The notes below the pieces were generated by a model that saw only the letters and a program-made list of their open reading frames with translations, searched no databases and was not told the origin of the DNA. A DNA stretch of 64,000 nucleotides from Maniola hyperantus (taxonomy: Eukaryota; Arthropoda; Insecta; Lepidoptera; Nymphalidae), in contig NC_048536.1 of assembly GCF_902806685.2 (NCBI RefSeq), positions 6,014,001-6,078,000 on the forward strand, written 5' to 3'. A program made the translations under genes and the position numbers. Position 1 is the first letter of the stretch, and each line of letters opens with the position of its first letter. This document shows positions 32,180-45,998 of this stretch, piece after piece.

Positions 32180-33573
32180 CTGTGGACAAAAATAAAATAA
32201 TACATCGAGTAGGTTATCATATCGGAGCATTCTTCGAACTTCGGAGAAAAAGTTTAATAATTCCACATTATCCGACCTTTACCCTAGAATACAAGGTTAT
32301 CTTTCGAAATTCCCCTAAAACACAAACAGATTCTACTATGTACACATAATTTATCGAACACATACCTAGTACCTAAGTAGATAGGTATATTATCATATAC
32401 CCAGTAACGAAAGCGGTCATGCGTCTTAGGGCCTAGGATTATACGGCGATTATTTTCCTGTAGTTACTCACTTTTGTTCTACAACTCGACCTGTTCGAAA
32501 TAAGTTAATTTCATTCAGATAGTCAAATGAAGATATGTCGCTTTCTTTAGTTAAGAATTATTTAGATACCCAAACGAAAAGTTTCTACTTAAACTAAGTA
32601 TAAGTACGTAGTACTATATATTCTGTGGTATAAATAGCTATATGTTAGGTACATCGCATACGGTATACCTAAGTAGTAAGTACCTACAATCAATCTGCAT
32701 CACATGCCATATCTACTCAAGATCGGACATAATCGAGCAGATATATCGATAAATAAACAAATAATTAACGTGTCACTGAACTAGAGTACCAGTTCCAATT
32801 TTTTTTTTAAGCAGGATATTAAAAATAGAAGTTAATTTTGATAGAAATCTGCAGTAATATTCTTAGTATTAATAAATTATTAGTTTTCAATAGTTTCTGA
32901 AATATTTGAAAGTTCCAAGACGTCTTACTTTTCAACTATTTAGGAGCGATGCGTGTACTACAAAGTATCATCCTATTTTGTGCGTGTAGAAAATGTACTA
33001 AACAGGTGTGGGATAGAAAAATACAAGAATTTCCCAAGAAAACCGGAAATTTGGGCGCTCTACACAAAACAGACTGGTCAAAGCCTCGAAGGAATGAATT
33101 TGAAGAATAGATTAACAATATTTTGGATGGGATTAGATACACGCACTTTAAAAGTCATGGGCTTAATAGATATTTAATAGGGCGCCCGAACTTTCAAGTT
33201 ACAAGAATACTGAATACCTATGGCACGAGGAGTTTTAACATCACGACTAACTTTTAGTAACATTACACTTATTTGGTGTCAAAACATTTATTTATGAATT
33301 TTAAAAATAAATTTACTAATGATTCAGAAATTCAACAAGAAATTTGAAGCTTTAATAATTCATAATACTTAAAAAATATTTTTGTTGACTCGTCCCGAGA
33401 GGCCTTTTTTTCTCTTGTCGGTTCCTCAGCTTTGCGAATCGTGGCTCCCTCTAAATACCACTTTCTTAATGTTGTTACGCCATTTTTCTCTGTTGGATGC
33501 CGTACGGAAGGCATTGCAGAAGACTGTATTGACCGCTTCTCTTAAATCTGGTCCCAACAACGTCTGGTCTGCA

Positions 33574-33748
33574 GGGTGATTCGCTAACTCAGTTTCTAAC
33601 ACTGAATGATAGCCACCGAGTTTGATTGGTTACATTGCTGCTTCACTGCGTGATATTAAAATATTTTTTCGTAGAAAACCTTCAAGGGATTTAAAAATGA
33701 GCTTGGTGGCTATCATTCAGTGTTAGAAACTGAGTTAGAGAATCACCT
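33574..33748. mobile_element. Fold-back MITE (GGTGATTCGCTAACTCAG ends)
   Basis: The left arm GGTGATTCGCTAACTCAGTT through GATAGCCACC is inverted at the right (GGTGGCTATC to GAATCACC), about 43 bp with one mismatch. About 175 bp, no ORF. Target duplication unclear. Confidence 0.8.
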
Positions 33749-34925
33749 AGCTGGTCAGACCAAGCAACGTCTCAGCCTACGTCCGCGGGGTCTCTTTTCA
33801 GTGACCATGAGTTTCTTAATCCTAGTCTGAGTTTTTCTAGCAATGTGACCGACTTGATGAGGAGACAGATGTAAATGGCCTATAGAAACACATATGAGAA
33901 TCTTCTCCGAGTCAACGTATATTCACCATCATCATCATTATCAACCGACTTCCTGCGACTGAGGTATATTGGTGAAAACTTAACTTAAAACAGTTTAGCT
34001 GAGCGATAATATACCTACCTAAATACCTTGTAGAACTTTAGATACGCAGTGAAAAATAATGTCGATAAAAGTTCAAAGTCTTGAGTAATAATGCATATTA
34101 AGTAGCTTTTAAGTACCTATGCACTCAAAGTTTTTACAGATGATTTTACCAAATAAACAAAAGCCGTTTGGCGTGATAAGTTACATTCTTGCAAAAATAT
34201 TTCACCATCACTCATTTTCAAGTTTAGTGCAATACCGTCTCTTCATTTGGCGGTCAACGATGCAGATTAACAAATAAGTAAGCACTTATGGCTTCAGAAT
34301 CTAGTAGATACCGACGACTTAATTCGTAATTAGAAAACCAGAAAAGCGCAAAACAGGCAGCATATACTTAGTTAAAAAAATTGCCAATAGTACGTCGCGA
34401 TAGTATACACGTATATATATATATAATAAATTAGTTATAGATTTTAAAATGGTCCTAGCCGAGGTTCATACTTAGGACATCGACGTTTCGTTTCGAGTTC
34501 GTCAAATATTGCATTTCTGTAGATATGTAAATGACTCTATTCTACCAAAGTTATCAATTTCATTGCATCCATAGTATGTCACGCTTCATCGATGTGTCAA
34601 TTCACAGCTGGCAGGACATTGATCAAGTGGCTCCAAGCCCGCATGCTTGGCGACTGTTGTAGTTACGTAAGGGCCACAACGCGTCTCGACGGACAGACGC
34701 CCGCCGGCGACAATATACATGTAAACGAAACACGACCTAATTTATAAACAAGCGTAAACTGTTAACCGTGTCACAACTCAGAACCAGTGCAACAATGCAA
34801 TCGCTAATAAGCTTTTTTGCTATAATATTCTCCTACGAGATTATCACACCACACACTCGTTGCTAAACTGCGACTTCCCTGGCGCCGTGAGCGCTGTGGT
34901 CTTAGAAGTGGGAGGTCTCAGATTT

Positions 34926-35165
34926 GAAAATTTATAATTTCCAAAGTCTCTGGTCTGGTCTGGTGGAGCATCAGCTGTGGCTAGTTACCTCCCTACCGGC
35001 AACCGTGCCGCCAAGCAATTTAGCATTCTGGTCTGCGTAGAAACCGATCAGGAGTATGGGTTAAATGAAACTGCTATACTCCTTCCAAGTTAGCCCGCTT
35101 CCATCTTAGACTGTATCATTACTTAGCACCAGGTGAAATCGCAGTCAAGGGCTAACCTGTATCAA
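34926..35165 (-). mobile_element. LINE 3' UTR-type repeat
   Basis: Reverse copy of the 16620-16870 core: GCCGCCAAGCAATTTAGCAT, CATCTTAGACTGTATCATTA, CACCAGGTGAAATCGCAGTC. Confidence 0.65.
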
Positions 35166-35341
35166 AATTTAAAAAAAAATGTTAGGCAAGTACCGTATAT
35201 TTGCCTATTACAATTTACATCACCTTTACACCCGAATTTCAATCGTGAGGATGGGTTTAATATAAGCTAGTGACTAGACCGTACATGCGAAATTCAGTAA
35301 TAGAATTATGCAAACCAGGACAGCGTCATTCGACGTCAAAG

Positions 35342-35563
35342 TTAGTAGTGATGTTGGAATGTATTTTGCTGCACAGCTCTTGAGGTTCTAACGGAAAAAA
35401 ACAAGAAAGCGGGTAGTTCGATACTGCTCGTGACAGCTCTAGCTTCTGCAACTTTCGTGTGCTTTCGTAGCACCGCAGTCCCGTCGCGACCACGACCCAT
35501 GCAATTAGGTCGAAATATGGATAATAATTTTAAAACATCATAATTATTAATCGTGGTCAGCAA
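35342..35563 (-). other. Unassigned ORF in repeat-like sequence
   Basis: 73 codons open without a clear ATG context. GCACCGCAGTCCCGTCGCGA looks like a block I associate with lepidopteran repeats, but I cannot place it. Confidence 0.15.
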
Positions 35564-37434
35564 TATACATGGATCGTGGTATACTAACGTACCCGCTTAT
35601 ATAATATTATCATATGGAAATAATTAAATGATCCAAATTAAAAACAACTATAAGCGTCGATGAGTAAAAACTAGAAACTCGTCGCGCTCTCATGTGCACA
35701 CACGCTTCGGATATGCTAATATGGACTCCAAGGCATCAGCATAAGAATAAAACCAGCGTGTATATAGACCCGGAAGTTGTCAGTTGTCGTCAAGCGGAAT
35801 GCAGAGAAGTCACCTAGTACGTGAGGCCAACCTTGACACGTTTTACTGCTTTTAACTGATGTAATTGCCGTAAGCGGATAATTGTGATTCCACTTCATCA
35901 ATAAAGAATAGGCGACGCGTCATCACAAGCATGTACATAATACAGACGTGGCGGCGCGTCGTGTTAGATCAGGGTTAGATGGATGTAATTAATTTTCTCG
36001 TCCTCAGATGTAACGTGGTCCAGATCAAGCGTGATGTACCTAATGTGACCTCCATCGACATTGAAAACAAACAAGGTCTTCTTTCCGATCATTAGTTAAC
36101 ACCAGGCAGCAGGTTTAGATCCTTCTGATATAAATTTCTACTTTTGAACAATATACCTAAACGACTTACATATTTTTCCGTGATCAGTAATATGTAAGTT
36201 TCCCTATAACATTTTCAATAAATAAGCCGTTCATAATTTATAATCATTTAAGCACCCAATCCATCGATATATCTAGAACTAGTACCCAATCTCAATTTGT
36301 ATTTATTTACTTTTAAGAAATTGCTCCCTTTATTTACTTATAAGCAACCAAGAATTCTTTGTATCCGTAACTATATCTTCAAAGAACATGATGCTACTTA
36401 CTATAACTTCTAATTGAATATTCACTTATATAATTATTATAACATATGACGTTCATTTACATTTTATAAATATTAACATCGTAATATTTAAGTGTACCTA
36501 CCTACACTATAAAGATGGAGTAAGTGTGTTAAAACTATCAATTCGTCATTTTTCACGATTCTTTTAAAATTGTGCTATAAAGTAGCACATAATTTTTACA
36601 TAATACCTACTCAATATTTTATTTTTTTATTAAAAATTCCGACATAATTATTTACTTACATTTTTTCTTTAATAATAATAATAATAAAGCCGTATTTACT
36701 CTAAATAAATCAAATTATATTTTTTTATCTACCTACTAGCGAATACATTTAAGAAGCAGTCCATCTTCTTAAAAGTGGCACCCAACCAGTTCATTAGCGC
36801 ATACCGACTCAAACACAACAAAACAAACACATTTATCATTACCTACATGAAACAAACGTGCGTTATTAAAACAAAGTACCTAGCACGTCTCCGTTACGTT
36901 CACTCCTCAGACCTCACGTCAAACATTCATCAAAGCTCGCAAATTCAATTCTTCTCTTAACCAATCGCGAATTTAGTGCGAGACACGACCACAATGTTCC
37001 ACGGTTTTGCAAGCGGTTGTCGAGGCCGGTCCATCAGTTTCACGATACTCACGACGCGCTTCGTGAGCTACTTTGTGAAGCCAATCTAGCAAACGCCTTG
37101 CACAGAGCTCGCACATTGAAAATAAAAGTAACCCTATCTCAAATCTCGATTTTTCAATATATGTAGCTATTTAAAGCTATGAGTTTAGCGATAATAATTG
37201 AGCTTAAAACGACAAAGTACTTATGAAGTGACACTAGTGTCCATAGATGTTGTCTAGACGAGGATCCATAGATTAAGGAAGTCACAATATATCATTTGCA
37301 TGCAACGATAACATGATGAACCATATGAACGATAACAATATTATGACAACGGGAAAGCTCGACATCTACTTAATTGCGATTCAGCTCATAGCCCCGATAT
37401 TTGGCTTGTCGTGTTGCAGTCGTTTGTTTGCGTC

Positions 37435-37442
37435 TATATAAA
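37435..37442 (+). promoter_or_regulatory. TATA-box-like site
   Basis: TATATAAA on the plus strand with a TTACTG initiator-like word about 25 nt downstream. No gene is identified behind it, so it may be chance. Confidence 0.15.
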
Positions 37443-37861
37443 CAAGTGAAACTTTTTTATTACTGTATCCACTGTCAACGTAACATTTTGATATTTGCTT
37501 CTAACCTTCGGATCTTGCAGCCAATATTAAGTTGATGTTCAAATATTTCCAATTTTGTCAATGTCTTTACTACTTTATTTTGTAAAACCGATTTTTAAAA
37601 AGGAACATTATAGATAGCTAAATGTTAAACTTAAAATACGTCTTAAATTCCCCTTTTTCCTCCAAGTAAGGGTAAAACTTGTGCTGAGAGTAGGTACGAC
37701 AATAATGCAACGAACTACCAAGTAGAACAGTAATTGTAGGCACAATAACACGACAATACTGTCCGTTAAACAAAGGCCTTTCCAATCTAGGTTTCACCGA
37801 CAACTCTCTATACAGGATCATGCATGGTGAGTGACCAGACATCAGAACATGTATCGCTTAA

Positions 37862-38365
37862 ATTAAAGTCCTCGCCGACCTGGGTGGCCTGCTTGGATTG
37901 GAGTGTGCTAGAGTGGCTGGAGTGATCCGGCTGGGAGCCGTACCAAGCCAACGTGCCGCTCTCACGTACAACGGACAACTACGTCTAAAATCTAAATGCA
38001 GAAAAGAAACCCGGGAGAAATTAAGAGGAAAAGAAGAATACAGCGAGTGGAGTTTGAACCATCGACTTTATTGCAGTTCACTCCTGATCTTATCTGTTGA
38101 GTTGATTGAGGCTTCTGGTTTTTCTTTGGTTCCTTCCTTGTTTATTGGGAACTTCGTTATTTGCATGATCTCTTATTATTTACATAATTTACGTATAGTT
38201 GGCTTCTGTCATTATAATCTTAATTATAAAGCTTCTGAAGAAGATAAAAGCCTACTACATCTATTCGTATTACATTTTTTCCAAATTGTGGGACAATTTA
38301 CGAGAACAATGGTAAAATATCTACCTTCTAATTGTGTTGAATGTGATAATTATTATGTAAAGTAG
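37862..38365 (+). other. Unassigned ORF, about 167 codons
   Basis: Open from a stop at 37859 to a TAG at 38363; an ATG is not present at the start. The first 60 codons are GC-balanced and hydrophilic (LGAVPSQRAALTYNGQLRLK), the rest AT-rich and hydrophobic. The compositional change suggests that only the first part was ever coding. No family recognised. Confidence 0.2.
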
Positions 38366-38747
38366 TATCATAGTAGATAACTAATGTGAATGGTCAGTTA
38401 TGAAATACGAAAAATGGGTGATGGAGATTAAACCGTAATTTGACCGTAATCGTTAACTGAGGTCGTCTAATCTGGGTTGAGATTAGCAATTAAGTAGTAG
38501 GTATGCAGGTAGATCCTGGGAATATTTATAGCAATGTGTGCTCTTTGCCTTATACAATCAAATCTTGATATACCTATTCGAGTAGATAGATAGTAGGTAC
38601 TAGTAACTATTGTGTACCTAGTATATCTAACTACCTAATACTATAATATCGTACAATTATGGTATATTTATCCATTGAGAGATTAGATAATAAAAAAGTC
38701 CACAAAACAAATTAGGAAGGCGAACTTCAACGCAGATTAGCCAGTTC

Positions 38748-38818
38748 ATCATCATCATCAAACCGCGCGTCGCCGGCTCACTACTGATCACGAGTCCCCT
38801 CTCAGAATGAGTTGGCAC
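38748..38818 (-). mobile_element. SINE 3' end
   Basis: CATCATCATCAAACCGCGCG to CCTCTCAGAATGAG. Confidence 0.55.
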
Positions 38819-40790
38819 ACATTCCGATAGAAAGACAATTCGACACGACTTGGGAGATATTACGCACATTACGTGCTTTCCAAGGGAGAAAGAGGTATTT
38901 AACCGACAACTTTCCAACTCCGAGCTGCTACAGATAATTTTTTGACCGAAAACCTTTGATAGAAGGAGATTAGCATGTAAATACACTGCTCAAATCGAAT
39001 GGATCTGGCCTAACAAGACGTGTAACTATCTAAGAGCTAATAAAATTTAATGTTACACTATACATAATTAAATTGTTTCAAGTGGCAATAACGAAGAATG
39101 GCAAAACTTTTGTAGCTTAAATAGATGTAGTTCCTGATACCACAAGCAATTTATCTACGATAGATCTTCAAAATCTGAACTTACGAAACTCCTAAAGCTC
39201 CTAGTTAAAATGAATTGTTTCTGTTTGGCATTTATTGAGAATTCGCTGTTTGAAATACATGTGTCGCAATTCATATTGCAACAGCCTATAAACTATATGT
39301 CAAGAAACAATATTATTTGCTTTAAAATACATTAAAATCCCATAAATAGCCTTTATGAGGACGTAGAACTTATCTGTTTAGGCATAGGTATAAGTATTTT
39401 TGGCAATAGGCCTATTCAAGTTGGCCGACTCTCCAAGAGTTACAAAACTTAATAATAATAATAAATACTTTATACTATAACTTTAAAAAAATCTTACCTA
39501 CTCCACTCTATTTTGAAAGTAATTAAAAAAAGAAGAATAATCAGAAACAAAGTTATTTTTGTGTTAATATTTTTCCTTTCGCTATACCCACATTATAAAT
39601 TATTAGAAGTCTAACTACATATTATGGTAGTCGAATATATCTGTTACCTATTCGTCTCACAAATATTCATGATTAAATTATTTTGTAACTTCATGTGAAG
39701 TCCTAATATTCGAGATTTTTTTTAGATTTATCAATATTAAATAGTTTAGGAGTTAGAGGTAGGGGAAATTCAATTTAAATAAAACTGCCACTTTGGGGCT
39801 TAAGTATTTCGTAAACGGTAGATTTTGATTTTAAAAGCGGTAACTTTTCAACGAGTTCCCACTCTACCATACCAAAAATAAAGTTCGAACCACCTTGGTT
39901 TCGGACACCTACGAATAAATCGCTCTCACTAGGCGTAGGCACCTTTAATTTATTAAAAGATAAAACTCTGTTAGGCTATAAAAGATTCTATGTTATTGTT
40001 ATGTTCAAAGTTATTGCGGAAATCGCACACATTAGCATTGTTAATGTATGTGTATATTTATACATTAATTAGCAACATAGCTCCATAGCTTTGATGATAG
40101 CCTCGCGACATGTTTGGTTTGCTCGTCAGTCTGTGACCATATCAGAGGAAGACGGAAAGCGCTAATTTGGAAGAAATTTGATATACCTACTGTAATAGGT
40201 ATAGGTAGCTACTCGTACCTATAGAGAACCTTTATATTAAGTTATCATTCAAACTTTTTAATTTACCACTGGGCAGATAGGCACGAGTTTAAGAGGAAAT
40301 ACCTAAAATGTAGTATGTGTAATGTAATGTAACCAAACAAAATCACGTTGAACATTTAAAATTGTGTTCTACTTAATTACAGATAACATAAACTCTATTT
40401 ACTAAAGTTACGCAATTGTAATTTTACAAATTCTTACTCGTCTCACGTTTCGAAACACTCGTTTAAAGTTAGTTAAACTACGATATTTTTATTTTAACTA
40501 GATACATCAACGCATAACTGAACGAATGGCTGCTGAGGTAACCAAGAGGTAATAAATTAATTCTGAATATTCATGAACTGAGAAATAAATGGTCTATTCT
40601 AATCTGTAACGAAGAATTGTTCCTATATTTTTTAATAAAGGTTCAGCTTTTTTTAAATTTTATGCAAATATTATTCGAGATGATTAAGGAAAATACTTAC
40701 TCTACTACTACTAGTCTGGCACTTAAAGAACGCAAGCATTCCTAACAATTACCTATTAGCTAATGGATAACAATGCTACTCGCGCGCCAT

Positions 40791-41280
40791 CTGTTGCACG
40801 TTGATAGTGCTGTAGAAACCCCAACAGTAACTGAACAAAGTTTCATCGCATAATGCACTATCAAGGAGCATTCATTTTTATAAGTATGGCTGTAAAAAGC
40901 TAAGAAATCGTCTTAGCACAATTAACAAACTGAAATTAAGTACACCTGTAGGGCGATTGTCTAAAACCTGCATCAATCATTATTACAATCTCAATTGTTC
41001 TGACTGGCTGAATTTGGGCAATTCTTGTTGCAACAATGCATTGTGGCCAATAGTGAGCGAGCATTAACCAATCAGAGATGATTGGGATCGTGACATTGTA
41101 GCTGTCAAACAACCGCGGTAGGGCCACTGTTGCACGTTGATAGTGCTGTCAGAAATCCCAACATTAACTGAACAAACTTTCATCGCATAAGGGACACTCA
41201 AAAATACATTCATTTTTATAGGTATGGCTATAAAAAGCTAAGAAATCGCCTTAGACCAATTAACAAATTGAAGTTACACC
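40791..41280 (+). repeat. Direct repeat of ~155 bp around an AT-rich insert
   Basis: CTGTTGCACGTTGATAGTGC starts at 40791 and again at 41127 (period 336). Both copies continue through CATTCATTTTTATA and AAAAAGCTAAGAAATCG to CACC. The 180-bp spacer has weakly inverted ends (CCTGTAGGGC / GGTAGGGCCAC), like a MITE. The copies differ at roughly one position in eight. Confidence 0.75.
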
Positions 41281-41410
41281 TTTCATATTAATTTATTGAA
41301 ATGGGATACAAAAAACCAAGCGATTCTTGCGCGATTCGAATAATTTGGGCTTTTATAGGTAATATGTTTTGATCATTTCGTTTCACCATGTGTCATCTTT
41401 GATTGGCTAA

Positions 41411-41635
41411 ACTATATATACAAAAGGAAGAGCTGACAGACTGACTGATCTGTCAACGCACAGCTCAAACCACTGGACGGATCGAGCTGAAATTTAGCAA
41501 GCAGATAGCTATTATGACGTAGGCATCTTCTAAGAAAAGATTTTTGAAAATTCAACCCCTAAGGGGGTAAAATAAGGGTTTGAAATTTATGTAGTCCACG
41601 CGGATGAAGTCGCGAGCGTAAGGTTAAGATAAGTT
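41411..41635 (+). mobile_element. Lep1-type Helitron-like element
   Basis: TATATACAAAAGGAAGAGCT to GAAGTCGCGAGCGTAAG, all internal blocks present. Confidence 0.7.
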
Positions 41636-42527
41636 TACTATAATTGATAAAATACTAATTGATCTCCCTGGGCTCAGCACCTAATTGGACTGTTTGTAAA
41701 TTTATATTAAGTGAATTTCGGGTTCCAACTTCTTTATGTCATTTAATTAGAACTAATAATTCTGTGGTTTTAGGTAAGCACTAAGAGAGTTCCAAGTTCA
41801 CAATCCTGATGCTGCAAGGCCATAATATCCACATAAGCCGCTAGGCTGGAGCGCCTATCGATTTTTTATGAATTGATAATAAGAGTAAAATAAAATTGTT
41901 TTTACGTTAATTGATTTGTTAATGTATTAGACATCAACGCGCTCCATAAATTACGCTACATAAATTATCAAGTAGGAGATTGTTTTCGTATGTTGTACCT
42001 AAAGACACTTGGCAAGAATTAGTGGTACCTAAGTATGTAATATTGTAGATTCTCGTCTCGAATTCTATATTTTGGAAATTATATAAATATATTTAATTGG
42101 ACAGTAAAAACAAAAACGCTTCCGTTTAGTTAAAAAGTCTCAAGTTTTTGCTATCAATCTACCTACGAACCTACCAAACATCCGGTAGATTAGGTATCGA
42201 TATAAGAACGATTCGCCAAGTAGGTATTATATTTCGCGTCTTCGTAGTGGCCTTGAACCGTTGCGCAACAAGTTATTTGTGCCACCGCCCGCCTGACTCC
42301 ACGCTCTTCACCATGTTGAAGAAATGCATTTCAGATATGCTTCGACAAGATTATTTTATCTATTTATTTCACTATTCAGTTCTAGCACATGGCTTATCAA
42401 GGCATGGGGCGAGCCCACAGTATCAAAGAATTTAATAGTACCTAGTCCTAAATAGAGAGATTTGTTTTTTTAGTACAAAAAAATTTAAGGAAACGAGCTC
42501 CGACATACCTAACAAAATTTCAGACAT

Positions 42528-42622
42528 GGGCTACTTTTTAGTAACTCGGAAAATTAAAGAGTGCCCACAGGATTTTCAAAAATCCGGAACCTCCTCGGAG
42601 GAAGTTGCGGGTATCATTTTAG
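42528..42622 (+). mobile_element. Type B Helitron-like 3' part
   Basis: GGCTACTTTTTAGTAACTCG, GAGTGCCCACAGGATTTTC and GAAGTTGCGGGTATCATTTTAG (a decayed end). Confidence 0.5.
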
Positions 42623-43849
42623 TCCGCTTATATGTAAGAACTACCATCACGAAAAATTCAGTCGAATTAAAAGCGAGAGGATTCTTTTTGAGTAGATATT
42701 TATTATGTCTATAATTTGTAACTAATCAAAGATCGGTATAATATGAGCAGATTATAAAACGAGAACCCATCATATTTCTGAAAAAGGCAGCAAAAATATA
42801 TTTAGTCTTCTATACTTAATCAATTACTAAAATCTACTAGGCTTTGACCATGAGCTCTTAAAAATGTGACTTTTATTGGTATGCCCTTGTGAATGTTTGT
42901 AGTTTTAAACTAGAAAAGAAAATGAATGCTCTTTGGTTTCGCTGCTTTAACCTAGTTTTAAGCGCATTATGAAAACATGAGCAATTAGCTGTTTTTCCCG
43001 CCACAATAGCCCAAGAGTTGAGTACCAACATACAATGATTGCTCACTTAAACAAACTGTTGCACATTATAACTAGTTACATGTATTTGCAGTTTCCGAGT
43101 TAGTTTAATAGAGTAGTTAGTTGTTCGCGACACCGCCGCCTCGCCAACGTAACAAGATATTGTTTTACGAAGATCTCGCGCTGTTGAAATATTTGTGTAT
43201 TACAACTTCCTATTATGATATCTACTATAGTCGCTTCACAAGTCTCAGGTTTGAGTTTAGGATTTCAGCCAATAGTAGCCAAAATAATTTCAGGTACTTT
43301 TACCTACTTATCACGTTTTTTTAACACGTTCTGCAGGTTGCTATTACCTAATATTAAGTAATAAAGAATTTCCTTTTTTTTTCTTCATCTAAATAAACCC
43401 AAAAAGAAACTTTCTTCAGCGTGGGAGTAAAGAATACCTAGGTACTTAGATTTTTTCCCTGAAGCATGTCTTAGACTTAGAACATGATTAAATGGAAATA
43501 ATCTACCTATATAGGTACCATCTTTTCGTCAAAATTTATTGTTATAAATTTGTTTTTATGTAAGTACGTTGTTGCTAATAGCCATTAGCATAATGTATGT
43601 ATGATGCTGCATATGATTGCGCTTAGACAAGCTTCTTATTAAAACTCGACAAAGACCTGTCTGTCTGATATTGTACCGTATTTGAACCATTACGAAATGA
43701 TCAAAAGACAAGATAATATCGTGCCTAACTCGTACGTTAGGGGGTCAAGGACAATTTCACATTGGTGATTATTTTATCTTTGCAAATCACAGAATTCGCT
43801 TGGTCATAACAGGATTATTTCTAACCACATGAACTACTTTAAGGTATTA

Positions 43850-43912
43850 GTAGAATATAATAGAATATTTTTTTATTAAAGTAAACTTTTACAAGTGTTT
43901 TTGAATCGTCCA
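43850..43912 (-). mobile_element. LINE tail fragment
   Basis: ATAGAATATTTTTTTATTAA and GTAAACTTTTACAAGT match the poly(A) side of the element at 44390. Confidence 0.5.
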
Positions 43913-44008
43913 TGTGGTAAGTACCTACCTAACGCAGTATTTAGTTTTGAAAAAAGCTAAAATCCCATGCAAAAATTCAATACAAAATGCTCATCTTTTA
44001 TAATTAAC

Positions 44009-44155
44009 TAGCTGATGCCCGCAACTTCGTCCGCGTGGATTTACATTTTTTCAAAATCCCGCGAGAACTCTTTGATTTTCCGGGATAAAAAGTAGCCTAT
44101 GTGTTAATCCTAGGTATAATCTATCTCCATTCCAAATCCGTTCAGCCGTTTTTTA
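44009..44155 (-). mobile_element. Type B Helitron-like element
   Basis: CTAGCTGATGCCCGCAACTT, CGTCCGCGTGGATT, GAACTCTTTGATTTTCCGGG, AAAGTAGCCTATGTG. Confidence 0.7.
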
Positions 44156-44389
44156 AAAATGCAAAATGTCAAGTTTCAAGATCTGCAAACGGTTTGAGCT
44201 GTAGGTTGATATTATGCCTGTCAGTTTTTCTATGACATACCTATCAGTCATATTTTTCTTTTCATTTCTGAGTATCTTGACCCCTTTCGACTTATCACAA
44301 CTGTAGTTTTCTTGGAATAATAATGTGTGCTGAGATCTTAAATTCTTCAGCATGCAGCTCGGCTAATATTCAGTATTATTTTTTAGAAT

Positions 44390-44875
44390 AGAATAGAATG
44401 TTTTTTTTTATTCATGTAAACTTTTTACAAGTATTTATGAATAGTCAGGTAGTTTTAATTTACCACTGGTTCGGAATGCCGTTCCTACCGAGAAGAAACT
44501 CGGCGGTTGCTCTTTTTAATTTTTTAATTTACAATGTTATTATACCGTACTATACAACCCATTGCAGCCCCGTGCATTGCGAGTCCAATCCAAGCTTTTT
44601 TATCGTTTACATAGTCTGCGACTGTATAATATGCTTTTTTTAGGAGCATACTTTTAACACATTTTTTAAACTTGTGTAAAGGCAAGTCTAAAATTGCTTG
44701 TGGAATTTTATTATAAAATATTACACTCATTCTAACAAATGACTTTCCCACCTTCCAGAGGCGGAGCGCAGGAGTAGCAAGCTTATTTCGGTTTCTAGTT
44801 TGCCTATCGTGAATTATACTTAGTATCATAGTCCTACAAAGTAAGTTTGAAAATAGGACCTCTTTTTAGCTGTAA
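44390..44875 (-). mobile_element. Non-LTR retrotransposon C-terminus and 3' UTR
   Basis: Minus ORF 44829-44524 (about 101 codons) carries the closing segment of a Jockey-like polyprotein: HDRQTRNRNKLATPALRL, VRMSVIFYNKIPQ, LPLHKFKKCVKSMLLKKAYY and TVADYVND. It is followed by the AAAGAGCAACCGCCGAGTTT 3' UTR block and an A-rich end near 44400. Upstream parts are missing. It lies inside the proposed first lectin intron, in the same orientation. Confidence 0.8.
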
Positions 44876-45249
44876 TAAAACTTAAAGCAAGTAAGGTTCC
44901 AGCTAATTTTCCGAGCAATTGCCCAACGCGTCCTTCGTCGTGCCGTAATCACGTGCCCCATCGTATTGTGCCGCCGCGCCGTGGGACCGACTTTTTGCCA
45001 CAATCAGGCTATAACTACGAGTATAATGCTAATGTTCTTTACCACGACTTAAGTTCCTAATTCGAAAACTTAGCTCCCACGAGCTTGAAAAAAGAATTGT
45101 ACTTATTTACCATGATACCTTAAAAATACTACGGTTAGGCTGTACCACTTATATTGCCAAGTAAGAAAAGTTACTGTTTTAGAATTTGTGAGGTTTATGC
45201 TTTAGAAATTGGTAGGTTAGAGCTCTTCTTAGTAAAATCTGGAGACACT

Positions 45250-45411
45250 GTGGCTAATTCCGTTGTACACAATCTCTAAACTAAACTAAAATGGCACGTC
45301 TAAATCTATTGCTATCCCTTTCATAATGTTCCTTTCGGAAAAAGATAGCACTAGATTTAGACCTGTTAGTTTAGCTTAGTTTAAGAGATTGTGTACAAGA
45401 GAATCGGCCCC
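45250..45411. mobile_element. 162-bp MITE, Harbinger-like, copy 2
   Basis: The 7278 family, with a mutated left end (GTGGCTAATTCCGTTG) and an intact right end. ACT at 45247-45249 and 45412-45414 are the target duplication. Confidence 0.85.
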
Positions 45412-45892
45412 ACTAGCTGTTGTCTTAAATATGGAAAAAATTATTAAAAAAGCGTATAGAGATTTGTGTCAAAATAGAGTTTATTATGTTATCATATCAT
45501 ATTTTATGTAGGTACTTAATCGTTTGAAATCGATATAAAAATCATCATTTATTTTTGCAAAATTGGCACGGCAAAAATAAACAAACTACTCTGATTTCTG
45601 TTTATTTTATTTTCGAGAAAAATCTACGATAAACAAATGAGAATCTTTTCCGGGTAGCTAAAATAAAAATAAAACATTTTATAAACGGATTATTGATGTG
45701 ATATTAATTCGTCCCTTCAACTATAAAATATCTTATCAATAAAGTTAGTCACGCGGATTGGACAAGTGATATTTTGCAAACAACTCAAACTCGGGTAAAT
45801 GCCACAATGAGATGCTCTATAGGTACCTATTTAAAACTTGTTATTGTATTTATTCCTCCTAAGAATTGTGTGCATTCAATTTAAACTAAAGA

Positions 45893-45998
45893 AGGGCCAG
45901 CGTAGCAGACTATGTCCTAAACCCTCCATATTCTGAGAGGAAACCCGTGCTCAGAGTGGCCGGCGATGGGCGGCGATTGATCATGATGACGATGATAC
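45893..45998 (+). mobile_element. SINE 3' end
   Basis: GGCCAGCGTAGCAGACTATG to GATCATGATGACGATGAT. Confidence 0.55.

Noticed and set aside
35759..35784. TATATA followed by TCAGTT as a promoter
   Set aside because: The spacing is about 21 nt from the TATA start to the initiator, too short for a normal TATA/initiator pair, and no exon follows.
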